64,000 nt of DNA, from NCBI GenBank assembly GCA_030734395.1, contig JAUZTG010000029.1:4526001-4590000 (forward strand), read 5' to 3'. This DNA comes from Sarocladium kiliense (lineage: Eukaryota; Ascomycota; Sordariomycetes; Hypocreales; Sarocladiaceae). Positions within the stretch are counted from its first letter, which is position 1. The number at the start of each line of letters is the position of its first letter. Position numbers and translations under genes: made by a program. Shown here in pieces: positions 54,502 through 64,000 of the stretch. The notes beneath the pieces are model-generated. The model ran no database searches, was not told the origin of the DNA, and worked only from the letters and a program-made list of their open reading frames with translations.

Positions 54502-57500
54502 TTAAGAGTCTCCGAGCAGACCAGTCTCCATCAGACTCTGGTAGAACTCAGGCTCTAGGAATGTCTTCACGCTAACATCCTCACTAAGACCTTTTCTCCG
54601 CCTGGTCTTGAGCACAAAATCGCGGGCTGTTGCCTGTGCAGAGGCAGCCTGCAGCGGCCGCGTCATCTGCTCCTTGTCTAGTGGATCTCCGGGTACCACT
54701 GCCCAGCTGTCGAATACAAGGCTGACCATGGCTTTACCTTGGGTCTTGATTCGAAGATCGGTTTCGAAACCGAAGCTGTCAATCACCGGGATCAGACCGT
54801 TAACGCGCCAGAGCGGTGTGCCTGCGACGGCGCCGTCACTGAGAATGTGACCGCGACGACGGCTGAGAATGTTGTAGACTTCCACATGAGACTCTTCCGG
54901 TCCTGTCACCGAGACGGAGTAGAGAGGTTCCATCAATCTCGGCGAGGCCATCAGGAATGATGAGTAGCAGGCTCGGCGGGAAGTCGGGATAATTTGACCA
55001 CCACCCCTGTAGATAGCCTCCTCCGCCAGCGTAACATCCATGACTTTGAACTTGGTATTGCGGATGGCTGCAAGTCCATTGTTAGTTCAAAATGTGTCGA
55101 GAAGGGCGGCTCGATGGTACAACTTACGCTCTTCACAAAGCGGGCCCTCCCTGGTGGCCCAGGCAAACCCTTGCCGGATGGACTCCCTAACGGTTTTCAA
55201 CATTGTCTTGTCCACCTAAAAGGATGTCAGTCTTCCGTGAGTCACGTGTCTGAACGTCTCCGATGCTACTGACCTGTGTTGGTAGTGTGTCATCGAGAAG
55301 CATATTGGGTCCCATCTCATCAGGTCCGAATGCCCAGATGCTACGTCCAGCCAGCTTGTCCCAACCGTACTTGTCTTCGAAAAACTTCGCTGTCTTCCGA
55401 ATAGGATCTCGAATCCTGACAGCACCGCTCTCAATATCCGTAGAAATGCCCTTTTCAAGCTCCTCCGCTACCATCGTGATCCTGTTCTTCTTATTCGGGG
55501 TGATAGCATAGCACTTTGTCGCAGATTGATCTGCAACCGTCTCGCAGAATCGTGTGACAGGGTCAGAGACCTTAACATCCATGTCGGCGTAGAGTCGTCG
55601 AAGATCGTGAAGCACACAATCCATATAGAGCTCGCCCGTTCCAAGAATGATATGCTCACCAGATTCCTCGACCTTGGTCTGGATTAGAGGGTACGACTTC
55701 TGGATCTTCCGTAGCCCGTCGAGCATCTTGGGGAGCTCTGAAGGGTTGATTGGCTCGACGGCCACCTTCAGTACAGACTCAGTGAAATGCGTAATGGGCT
55801 TGAAAATGTAAGCATCTTCGTCATCATCGAACTTCGGCGCAACGACCGTCGCTGATTTGACGATTGAGTTGTCAATCCCAGCCAGTAAGACCAAGTTGCC
55901 AGCAGGCACACCATCCGTTGGGATGTTGTATCGCGTCTCGCCAATGAACACCTCGGCGATTGATGCCATAGCCATATCCTCTTCATCATCAAGCGAATAG
56001 CCCTCTCCAAGCACACGCACCTGCATGCCAGGTCTGGCTGTACCACTGACTACACGACCAAAGGAGTAGAAGCTCTTAGCATCTGAAGCACTGAAAAGCT
56101 TTGTAACGTGAACAACAAGCGGGCCATCTTGACTGCATGAATTCATCGATTGCGCGATCTTGGTGTCCGTAGGTCCCGTATAGAACCGTTCCAGTAACCT
56201 CTCAGCACCTGACGCTGGTGACGGGATATGCTGCACAATCATGTCCACGAAACCTGTTGAGGGGCCAAAGAACTGCTCGCATACAAGCTTGAGGATTACT
56301 TTTGCATCAGCCTTGTATTGTGAGGGCTTGAGCTCAATCCCCAATGAAGCGAGAACTGGCCGCAGTTGTTCTGGGCTATCACTTATAGAGTGTGTGAAGA
56401 TCTTGTAGATGGGCTCTAACACAAAGTAGACAAAGCTCCGTGCCGAGCGTTCCTCCGCTGGCTTGCGGGTGAAGTTGCGCTTTTTAGGGTTGAAGTAAAC
56501 ATCACCCCAGAGACGACGCGCAAAGTCTTCAGGGCTGATGTCGCCGTACGTATCCGTGTACATCTTCGCAAACGACTGGAGGGTGAAGCACCATCCCATA
56601 TCTGTGCACGCAAATAGCACATTGCCCTTTTCGGGGCTGATGCGTTTTGCGGCGGCTGTCGATGGGCTGGTGTTGGTGATGACGGTGTTGACCTCCTCCA
56701 CAACATGCTTGAGCTTGAAGTATGCGTCCTTGGGTGGCAGCTTCAGCTCTAAGATGAGACGATCCATCTTGTTAATAATGAGCGTGAGAGGCAGGTCTTG
56801 AAGCACAGAATGCCGAATGATCTGCTCTGTGTTGATCTGTACACCCTCAACCACATCCACGACCAAGCAAACACCGTCCACCAGCCGGAAGGAGGCTGCA
56901 ACCTCGTCCACGAAATTCACATGACCAGGAGTGTCGACCAAGTTCACCAGATGGGACTTGCCCTTAGAACTCGGTAGGACGAGACTCATTGGTGCCGCCT
57001 TGACGGAAAGTCCTCGTTCCCTTTCCAGGATGTGGATGTCTGTATACCGCAGTTGCTCGTCTCGGTTCTTTCCCACCCTCCGTTCTAGTCTGTCCGCGAT
57101 GTCGTGTGTTTCGAGGACGAGCATATCTGTGAAAGCAGTCTTGCCGTGGTGTAGGTGTCCGGCGAGTGCGACGTTTCGGATCTGCTCGGGGAAGTTCATG
57201 AGGTCGGTCATGAACTCGCGGTCGAAAAAGACAGGCGGCAAGTCGGCCTCCTCGATGTTGAACTTCTTCTGCTCGACTGGTGCAATGATTGGTTGAGTGA
57301 GTGGTTGCGCATCCTCCTCTTCGACCTTTGTCTCGACATCAGCGCCGTAGACTTGCTCGGCAGTGGGATAGTATTGCTTGTCCTCGTGCAGGATTACTGC
57401 GTTTGAAGGCCCGTCTACGGCGAACAATCTTCGTCAGTTTTCTTTCTTATCAAGAGGTCTTCTGGATGCTAACCGTCAATTTCCATGAGCTCTTGGCCAG

Positions 57501-57705
57501 TCACGCCGTGGTCTTGCTCCGCCGCATCTTCCTCATCGTATGCATAGTCGCGTGCCTCGGGGCCGGCCTCGGATGCCTCTTCGGACTCGACATCTTCGCC
57601 AATGAAGTTACCAAATCTAGATTCGAGAGGTTAGTCACGCATGACTGAGAAGCGCACGTTGCGCCTGCAGTGTCAAGGTACGAACTCGTCATAGAGATCA
57701 TCCAT
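54502..57705 (-). CDS. snu114: U5 snRNP GTPase SNU114
   Basis: EF-2-like GTPase of the U5 snRNP that controls spliceosome activation and disassembly. Five exons: 57705-57686 (20 bases), 57616-57474, 57414-55274, 55215-55128 and 55067-54502, giving 985 residues. Start MDDLYDEFGNFIGEDVESEE. The acidic N-terminal region is followed by the conserved DDGPSNAVILHEDKQYYP. GTPase motifs: GHLHHGKTAF (P-loop), VDTPGHVNFVDEV (G3) and NKMDR (G4). Domain II and the EF2-like III, IV and V parts follow, including GRSIWAFGPDEMGPNMLLDD and RRACYSSFLMASPRLMEPLY. The first intron's donor must be GTTCGT to keep frame, which is unusual. The C-terminus LLGDS is complete. Confidence 0.94.
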
Positions 57706-59198
57706 GTTGGCAGCGAAGCGCGTTGCGCGATCTGCCAGAATCGCTCAGGCTGCCGAAGGAATGGGTTCTCGCGCGTACTTCCGAGATACGGAAGCCAATG
57801 CGACTGTTCGACAAGATCCGAGAGGGTAGTTCTGGCGGCGAAGAAAGAAGATCGAGACGTGATGTCGACTCGATACCTATTGTCTTCAACTTTTTTTGAT
57901 GATCGCAGACAGAACGCCTTGCAGTTCCGCCGCCAACCTTAGTGTCTGCACGTGTGATAAGAGCTCAGATAAGCTGTCAAGCCTACGGCACCTACCCTGC
58001 ACCAGTATACCTACCTGTGCTCAAAACCAGGACCGACTCTACTTATGTGCAGCAGGAAGCCTGACTGCTTCAGGCGAACAGACTTCAAGATATTTGACTT
58101 CTCGTCGAATTGACTACTCTAAGGTCTGACATGTTCTAAGTATCCTGTCTATGATAATCATAGTCAGGTTGAAATGCGACAAATGTGGACGGTGGCGAAA
58201 TTCTTAAGGACCGCAAGCACAATGAACAGGTACAAAAGAAAACAGAACAGCCAGCGAAAGAGCAAAGATAACAGTGAACCCAGATCCACATACTTGTACC
58301 TTAGTGTGTGAGTGAAACTCCCTTGATCTCAAGCGTGAGAAGATGGTGGCCGGTCGTGTCTTCAGCTGCAGATATCGTGTAGGGTTCATAAAGAGAAAGA
58401 GGCGTAAGATAATGTAGTAAACACACATCTCTCCGATGCGATGCGTGGATACTCGACGGTCGAGGGTTTCAAAAGCCTGAGGTCTGCGCCGGGAACCATG
58501 CACAAGACGGTGGAAAGGGAGGGCCACATACTCCATTTTTGACGATGAATGTTTACAATAACCACGAAGCCATCATGCTCTCAGGCAGTTTCAACAAAGG
58601 GACTTCTGAGTTCCGCATCATAAACAGAAATCGCGTCCTGCGATTCATTCATTACATCCTCGCCGCCCCCAATCCTTCCAGTAGCGGGTATCCCCCAGAT
58701 CTTGTCATCGTATAAGCTAGTAAACATTCGTTCCGTAGCCGCATCAAACGCCGTTCTTTTCGTGACTCGTCATCCCCGGCACTATCGATGGTGCCCATTT
58801 CATAACTTGTATCTTTTGGAACTCGAAGTTCCCCTGAGACCAGAAACATGGCGCCATGTTCTTTCATTCCGTTGTCGGCCATCGCCACTGCCACCAAGCC
58901 CTTGTGTCCCTGTCAGGCAGACATAAACCTCGCAGTGAAGACGTCTGAAACGAGACATTAACAACGCAAGAGACCGAACGCTTCAGACGCTCATGGGCGC
59001 CTCAGATAAATCAAGCTAAATGTACATCAGCAAATCCGGCAGTATCCCGTTGACCCAATCTGTGCACCTGGTCCAGTCTGAGTCCTGGTCAATAGTTTTG
59101 ACTTTGGTTCAAGGCCGTCCATGATCATGTGAGATGAATTGCTGCCTTCGCAGGCTACAATCGACCAACTTGGCGCGTGTTACTCGTTCAGTCAAAAC
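57706..59198. other. Intergenic region: SNU114 promoter and 3' end of the Zn2Cys6 gene
   Basis: About 1.5 kb without a convincing gene. Minus-strand frames at 58204-58536 and 58652-58897 were examined and not accepted. No repeat or RNA gene recognised. Confidence 0.45.
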
Positions 59199-62100
59199 TC
59201 ACTGACGCTTCATCATCGGCTGCCCTTCGTAATCCCAACCGCGCTTCAGCCCGCCTTCATAGACACTGGCGACTGATTCCTGCCACATGGCAGGCGTAAC
59301 GAAGTTGGGCACGGAAGGAGCCGAGAACTGCTGCGGAGATACCTGTTGACCCGCCGGTAGAGTGCTGTTAACTGCCTGCAGATCCTGGAGTGTAGAAACC
59401 TCAGGGACACCTGGAGAAGAATGTTTTAGAGACCTGGCCTGCGGTGAGGATTCGGAGGGTTCGGGCGTACCAAATGTGGAGTTCCATTGTCTGCATGTGA
59501 GTCAGCAAAATCTCTTCCCTCAGCTGGGATTCAACTATCAAGACGTAAACATACTCAAACAAGCGGGCAGGGTTCCAAGCGGGAGGATCCGATAGGGACA
59601 TATTCTGCTGCATTCCGGGGGCCTGGCTTCCTTGTGACATCATGACTAGGCCACCGGTCTGAACACCAGGCGACTCGCTCTTTGTGTCGGGACCTGCTGA
59701 TATTGGCGGCGAAATTGGGTGGCCAGTGTAATTGAGCTGTTGATAGTTTTGAACATCAAGTTGACGTTGTTGCTGCTGGTCCATCGGGCTAGCCCCCGGT
59801 CGATAGCCTGTAGCAACGCGTGGCGGACTGGACTGGTTCGATGGGTGAGGGCTTCCGTACGGGAAGGATGGTTTGAGAGCGAAGGGTTTCCTGGTGTCAG
59901 CGGAGAATGCTTCTCGGACCGCGTCCACCTGCTTTTGGAGTTCTGGCATGTGCCAGGCTTCCATGACTCTCTCCATAATTCTCATGTGGCGGGTGAAGAA
60001 TTGGCGGGCATCGGTATTCAGGTCAGGATCGGGCGAGACTATAGCAACCTGACTGAAGTATTAGCGCGAGATGGCAAGGACAATGTGGTAGTGAACTGAC
60101 CAAGTGCAGAACAATGCACGAAAGCCCGGCGTAGACTGTGAAGCTGTAACCGCGCTGCATGCACTGTAATCCCGTTAAGCCGAAATTTGCAACAATGGCC
60201 TCCTGGAGTCGGCAAAGGCTTTTAGCAGCGTCATAGCAGACGAGCATATGGTGTTTCCAAGATCCGTCGGCTCCACCAGGATCGAGGAAAGAGAGCTGAG
60301 GCCGGTGAAGCAGGATAAGGGTGAGGTAGTAGTAACTGAAGATATTGCCGATAACGTGAGATGGCAACCACGGAGGTGATCCATCTGCTGGAAACGTGAC
60401 TGCCAAATCGGCCGGGAGCTCGCTGAGATAGGAGTGCACATCTTGGTTGAGTTGCTGGAACTTAGGGTCAATGCCCCATTCCTTCTTCTTCCGCAGTCGA
60501 GCATAGATCTTGCTCATCTTGCGAACATTGCGAACCACGCGGGCAAAATATGTGAAGTTTCGTGAGACGTGGTACTCTCCTTCGTCACCTCCCTGCAACA
60601 ATCTTGGCACATTGAAATCGACACTATCAAGATCGACAGCAAGGTCCAGGCGCCCTAGAGTAACATGGTCAGCGCTTTCTCATCCTTGAAGAAACAGAAT
60701 TGTACAAACCTTGCGGCGCTCCCACCATCACTTCGCAAACGAAGATTGCTTGCCAAAGGCGGGTTCGGAGTTGACACTCTGTCGGCGTGCAATCACACCC
60801 GCGACCAATCTGGTGATCGTCAAAGTGCTCATCCAAGCCGAGATCCTTACCCATCTGCACGCACTGCACGATCGTCATCCAAGAACGATAGTAGTAGCCT
60901 CGTTTCGGTGCAGCTTCACGGGCTTTAAGGATCATCAAAAGCGCTTGTAGAGTACTGAGACGAGGAACATCCATGAAGGCATCAGCGTGCCCTAAAGTGA
61001 CCATTAGCATCCGATGCACCTCTTACGTCTGTGCCACTTACTCGATGCCAACGCAAGCCATTGTTGACCTTCTCCTGGATCCTCGGCAAGCCGGCCGCCG
61101 ATAGCAAAGATAGCCTCGAGCAGGAGAGGCGAGATTGACGCGCGGTTTTGGTTCCATTGTTGATAGAACATGGGTTTGCTAAGCACTGGGATGTAGGGAT
61201 GAACATGCGTGAAGTAGAGATCGAAATAATGCAAAACCGTCTCGTCGTCGGGCATGAGCTCTGGTGGGATGCGGATCTTCATGCCTCGGCCAACCGGCAG
61301 TGGTGGTAGTGTCTCAAGCTCTTCATCGTCGTCATCCAAGACCGGCTGCTCTTCTCTCCTGAAAGAGGCCTTGTTCCGTAAATACGGTGCTGTGCGCCAG
61401 CTTGCGTCAGTTTCGTGACTAACATCGATCGTGTAGGCGAGTTGAGCTTACCAGTTCCGGCCTCGTCGACCTTCAAGGTGCCTAGGAGATCTGCAAGGTC
61501 CTGCTGTTGGTATGCATCCGGAGAGTATGCCTCGGGCGAAGATTCTTCGACTCTGCCGCTCTGCTGATGCTGCATTGGAGGGGTTGGAAAGACATTTTGA
61601 GCTGCCCCATGCTGCTGCTCCATCATCCCCGCTTGTGGTGAAACTGTGGTGTAGTGGACGTCCTGTTGCGCCTGTGAGGCGTCGTATGGAAGTGTCTGAT
61701 ATGCTCCATCGGGATAGGCTCCTTGCATCGCATACATCGCTTGGCCTTGCTTCGGTTGACCTTGCATCATTGACTGTTGCGCCATAGGCATTTGCTGGAA
61801 CTGGCTAGGGTCAATCATCTCAAAGCCACTCGGGTCGGCAGCCCCGTCGAATCCATTCGGGCGGACGCATTGCAACTTCAGCCTGATACATGCAGAACAT
61901 GGCCATGTGTTGGTGGTAGCTGCGTCACATTTGATCTTCCGTCGGCGGCAACCCTCACAAGCACGCATGACTGAAACATGTTAGTTTTGCAGTAAATAGT
62001 TACGAGGCAAATGTGAGCCATACCCTTGAGTCTCTTGTGTCTGTTGTGCTCGTCGACGAAGACATAGTCTGCCAGAAGTCAGATACAATATCAAGTTGTG

Positions 62101-62255
62101 GAGTTGGGGTCTAAATTGAGGGGCGCACTCTTCTGGGTCTCTCGCTGGGGGAACTGTTGCGGTGTAAAGGTCGAGAAGGAGCCCATTTGTGAGCTTTGTG
62201 CATTCTGAGCCTCATGCGGCAGGATCTGGCGCACTGAGGGGTCGTTGTTGGCCAT
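59199..62255 (-). CDS. Zn2Cys6 transcription factor with Fungal_trans domain (eight exons)
   Basis: Exons 62255-62129, 62068-62024, 61970-61452, 61389-61042, 60991-60710, 60654-60101, 60048-59555 and 59490-59199 give 886 residues; every junction keeps frame. The zinc cluster lies at C62, C65, C72, C82, C85, C92 (CEGCRRRKIKCDAATTN, CSACIRLKLQC), preceded by YVFVDEHNRHKRLKVMRA. A Gln/Met/Pro-rich region follows. The fungal-specific domain has VLHYFDLYFTHVHPYIPVLS, LLLEAIFAIGGRLAED, QALLMILKAREAAPKRGYYY, CTPTECQLRTRLWQAIFVCE and NVRKMSKIYARLRKKKEWGI. The C-terminal part is Ser/Pro/Gln-rich and ends GQPMMKRQ. I recognise the broad family and its VDEHNRHKRLK signature, but not a specific named regulator. 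Confidence 0.9.
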
Positions 62256-64000
62256 TGTCGCGGCCAGCGTTTAGGCGTGGGAGAGTGGTAGCGAAGGTCG
62301 GCACCGGGTTGGGGAGGAGTCGGCCAGCAATGAGGCGAGGGTAACTAGAGCAGAGAGCGTCGCAAACTGACATGAAAGCAGCAGCGACGAGCCCTAGACC
62401 ATGAGAAGGTGAAAGACGCTCCGAGGGCCGCTCGATGCAATGCGGCAAACGAAATCGACCGGGAGAAGTGGTGAGCAGGGGCGGTGCCTGCGACAGGGCG
62501 AGGGTAGCGGAGTAAAGGTAGAGGGCCAGTCGCTGTTGGTGTCGCGGGTACCGTCGATTCGCTTTGTTGGGTAGGGCCAATGACTGGAGAACTTGGTCGC
62601 AGCGTAGGTACTGAGCATATAACTTGGTTCGTTCGTCGGCAGACTGGGCCAGGAAATGCGATGACGGGATGCTGGGTGAGAAGAGCAGGATGGATGAGAC
62701 GGGTTACGTCGAAGGGGTGGTCGGTGGTCGGAGGTGATGGTAGCAGTGGCAGTAGTCGTAGCGTAGCTACGGTGGTGGTGTCGAGAGGGGAGGGGGCTCC
62801 AGCAACTGGACTGGACTGGACGGGCTGGGCTGGGCAAGACTGGTAAGGGCGCTGGGTCTGAGCGTGTGCACCCGCCTGCCCTGTACTGCACTGCAAGGTG
62901 CTCCGCGCGCACCAGAAAACAAAGCTTGGTGGATGCGGACAGCCACTGTGACACGCTTGGGGCGCCGGACTAAGGGTTGATGGGGAATGTCCAAGGCGAG
63001 AGAAGGGGAGCCAGCACCGGTAGCCGTCGATGGAGGAGGAGGTGGTGGGACGGGGTGGGAGATGATGGAGAGGGGAGGGGTGTGCACTACCTGCTAGACT
63101 ATGTGTCTTAGCATAGTTGGTGCAAGTGACAGTGGTAAAGGGTTCAGTCAAGTTTAAGGCTTAAGCGCTAGGACCACAACACTGTCAGGATTCGATAACA
63201 GCGGCAGGGCAGGGTCATTCCGTTGTATTACTGGCCTTTCTTTGGCATTGAGAAGTACCAGTGGGGAGCTGGGTCAAATGCCCTGGCACCAGCTACCGGT
63301 GTCCCCTCTGACGAACAAAGGATAAGTCATGACCCTCTCTTTCTTATGTGTGCGAGCTTTAGTGGTGTTATAGCTGGTGTTATCTCATATCTCACCTCAT
63401 GATGTTCCTGGCTCGCCAAGGTGCACATTGCTGGTTCCACACGCCGCATGATCGAAGGGCCATGCTCCAGACCAAATAAACAGGGCACCACAGGGCAACA
63501 CAGGGCAGCTCGTTATGATGAAGCTCCGCTCCTATCTCTTTACCTAAGCCTTTCTATTGTCCAAAGCGGGTTCCTGGGGTCAACGCCGGTCTGCCCATTA
63601 GCCAAAGGCCAAGTCTCGCACCAGAGTCCCGTACTGGCTGGTCACTGTGTTGCTCGGCTAATGACTGTCACGCTAGAGAACAAGCCGTGATGCCGCCCAG
63701 GCTAGAGGCGAACCCTCGACGAGTATGTCAAACTTCGTTTGCTCAGGAGAAGTAAAGAAGGAGGCTTAATTAGCAGCCGATACTGTCCAGGCTCCAAGAA
63801 AGAGCAAGGGGAGGCGAAAGGCCGATCAGCTGACAGGGTCCAGAATTGACGAGTGCCGAATGACTGTCAAGACAGCGGAAAGGAGTCACGGTGACCAATG
63901 TCTTATACTGGGTGCGTCAAAATGCCCCCTCCTCCGCGATCAAAGCCTCGTCTCGCCTCACGGCTGAGCACTCAACAGGTGGCAGGTAGCGAGGTTGTCC
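62256..64000. other. Promoter and leader of the Zn2Cys6 gene; no other gene seen
   Basis: About 1.75 kb. On the minus strand the first 900 bases are pyrimidine-rich with several overlapping ATG-started frames, which could be a long leader with upstream ORFs. A short pentamer repeat lies at 62805-62834. The outer part to 64000 has no recognisable content. Confidence 0.45.
62805..62834 (+). repeat. Short pentamer tandem repeat (ACTGG / GCTGG)
   Basis: Three ACTGG units followed by related GGCTG units, inside the GC-rich upstream region of the Zn2Cys6 gene. A simple-sequence tract with no known role. Confidence 0.7.

Noticed and set aside
58204..58536. 110-codon minus-strand frame with a hydrophobic C-terminal part
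   Set aside because: No recognisable domain, no splice partner, and the hydrophobic stretch lies too far from the start for a signal peptide.
58652..58897. 81-codon minus-strand frame, MVAVAMADNGMKEHG...
   Set aside because: Somewhat protein-like but isolated, with no domain and no obvious upstream exon; not enough to call.
62345..63151. Minus-strand 268-codon frame
   Set aside because: Pro/Ser/His-rich with no domain, in CT-rich leader sequence upstream of the Zn2Cys6 gene.
1..64000. Transposons, RIP-like tracts, CRISPR-like arrays, tRNA or rRNA genes
   Set aside because: Scanned by eye for terminal repeats, transposase/reverse-transcriptase motifs, regularly spaced repeats and tRNA B-box sequences in intergenic DNA; none convincing. 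A tRNAscan and RepeatMasker run would settle it.

Overview
The window looks like chromosomal DNA of a filamentous ascomycete (Pezizomycotina). The evidence is about 22 intron-bearing, non-operonic genes on both strands, mostly short introns of roughly 50-120 bases with GTRNGY donors and CTAAC/CTGAC-like branch sites, two Zn2Cys6 regulators, and fungus-specific families (RTC5, YPT35, SWC3, SAS4, DUF7707-type GPI protein). I joined exons by hand from splice signals, reading frame and family knowledge. In nearly every case the frames close exactly, which supports the models, but no transcript data were available.

Layout. 1-3855: the N-terminal part of a Leu3/priB-like Zn2Cys6 regulator (minus, cut by the window start), divergent from an aldo-keto reductase with a long unrecognised N-terminal extension. 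5925-7076: a secreted Gly/Asn/Asp/Ala-repeat surface protein. 7786-13870: a membrane-anchored ZZ/EF-hand protein, RCF1 and RTC5. 14515-22668: SWC3-like SWR1 subunit, serine racemase/threonine dehydratase-like enzyme, a doubtful small Cys-rich ORF, and a 2-oxoglutarate/Fe(II) prolyl-hydroxylase-like protein. 22869-29522: sulfotransferase-like protein, an unknown PPAY protein, a secreted glutaminyl cyclase-like M28 protein, and an SDR. 29869-38412: CDP-alcohol phosphotransferase (EPT1/CPT1), DUF7707 GPI protein, YPT35 and an IQ-motif protein. 39416-51884: SAS4, TAF2 and SIN3, with TAF2 and SIN3 divergent from one promoter region. 52381-57705: ERG10 thiolase and the U5 snRNP GTPase SNU114. 59199-62255: an eight-exon Zn2Cys6 regulator, then about 1.7 kb without a gene.

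Function. Most of the window is conserved housekeeping: chromatin and transcription (SWC3, SAS4, TAF2, SIN3), splicing (SNU114), phospholipid and sterol precursor synthesis (EPT1/CPT1, ERG10), respiratory supercomplexes (RCF1), and endosome/vacuole functions (YPT35, RTC5). The accessory-looking items are the regulator/aldo-keto reductase pair, the repeat surface protein, the secreted cyclase and the GPI protein. I saw no transposon, secondary-metabolite cluster, tRNA, rRNA or RIP-like AT-rich tract. I did not find a convincing new multi-gene system. The best leads are the extended aldo-keto reductase with its divergent regulator, the low-complexity surface protein, and a stop-free 3n intron in TAF2.
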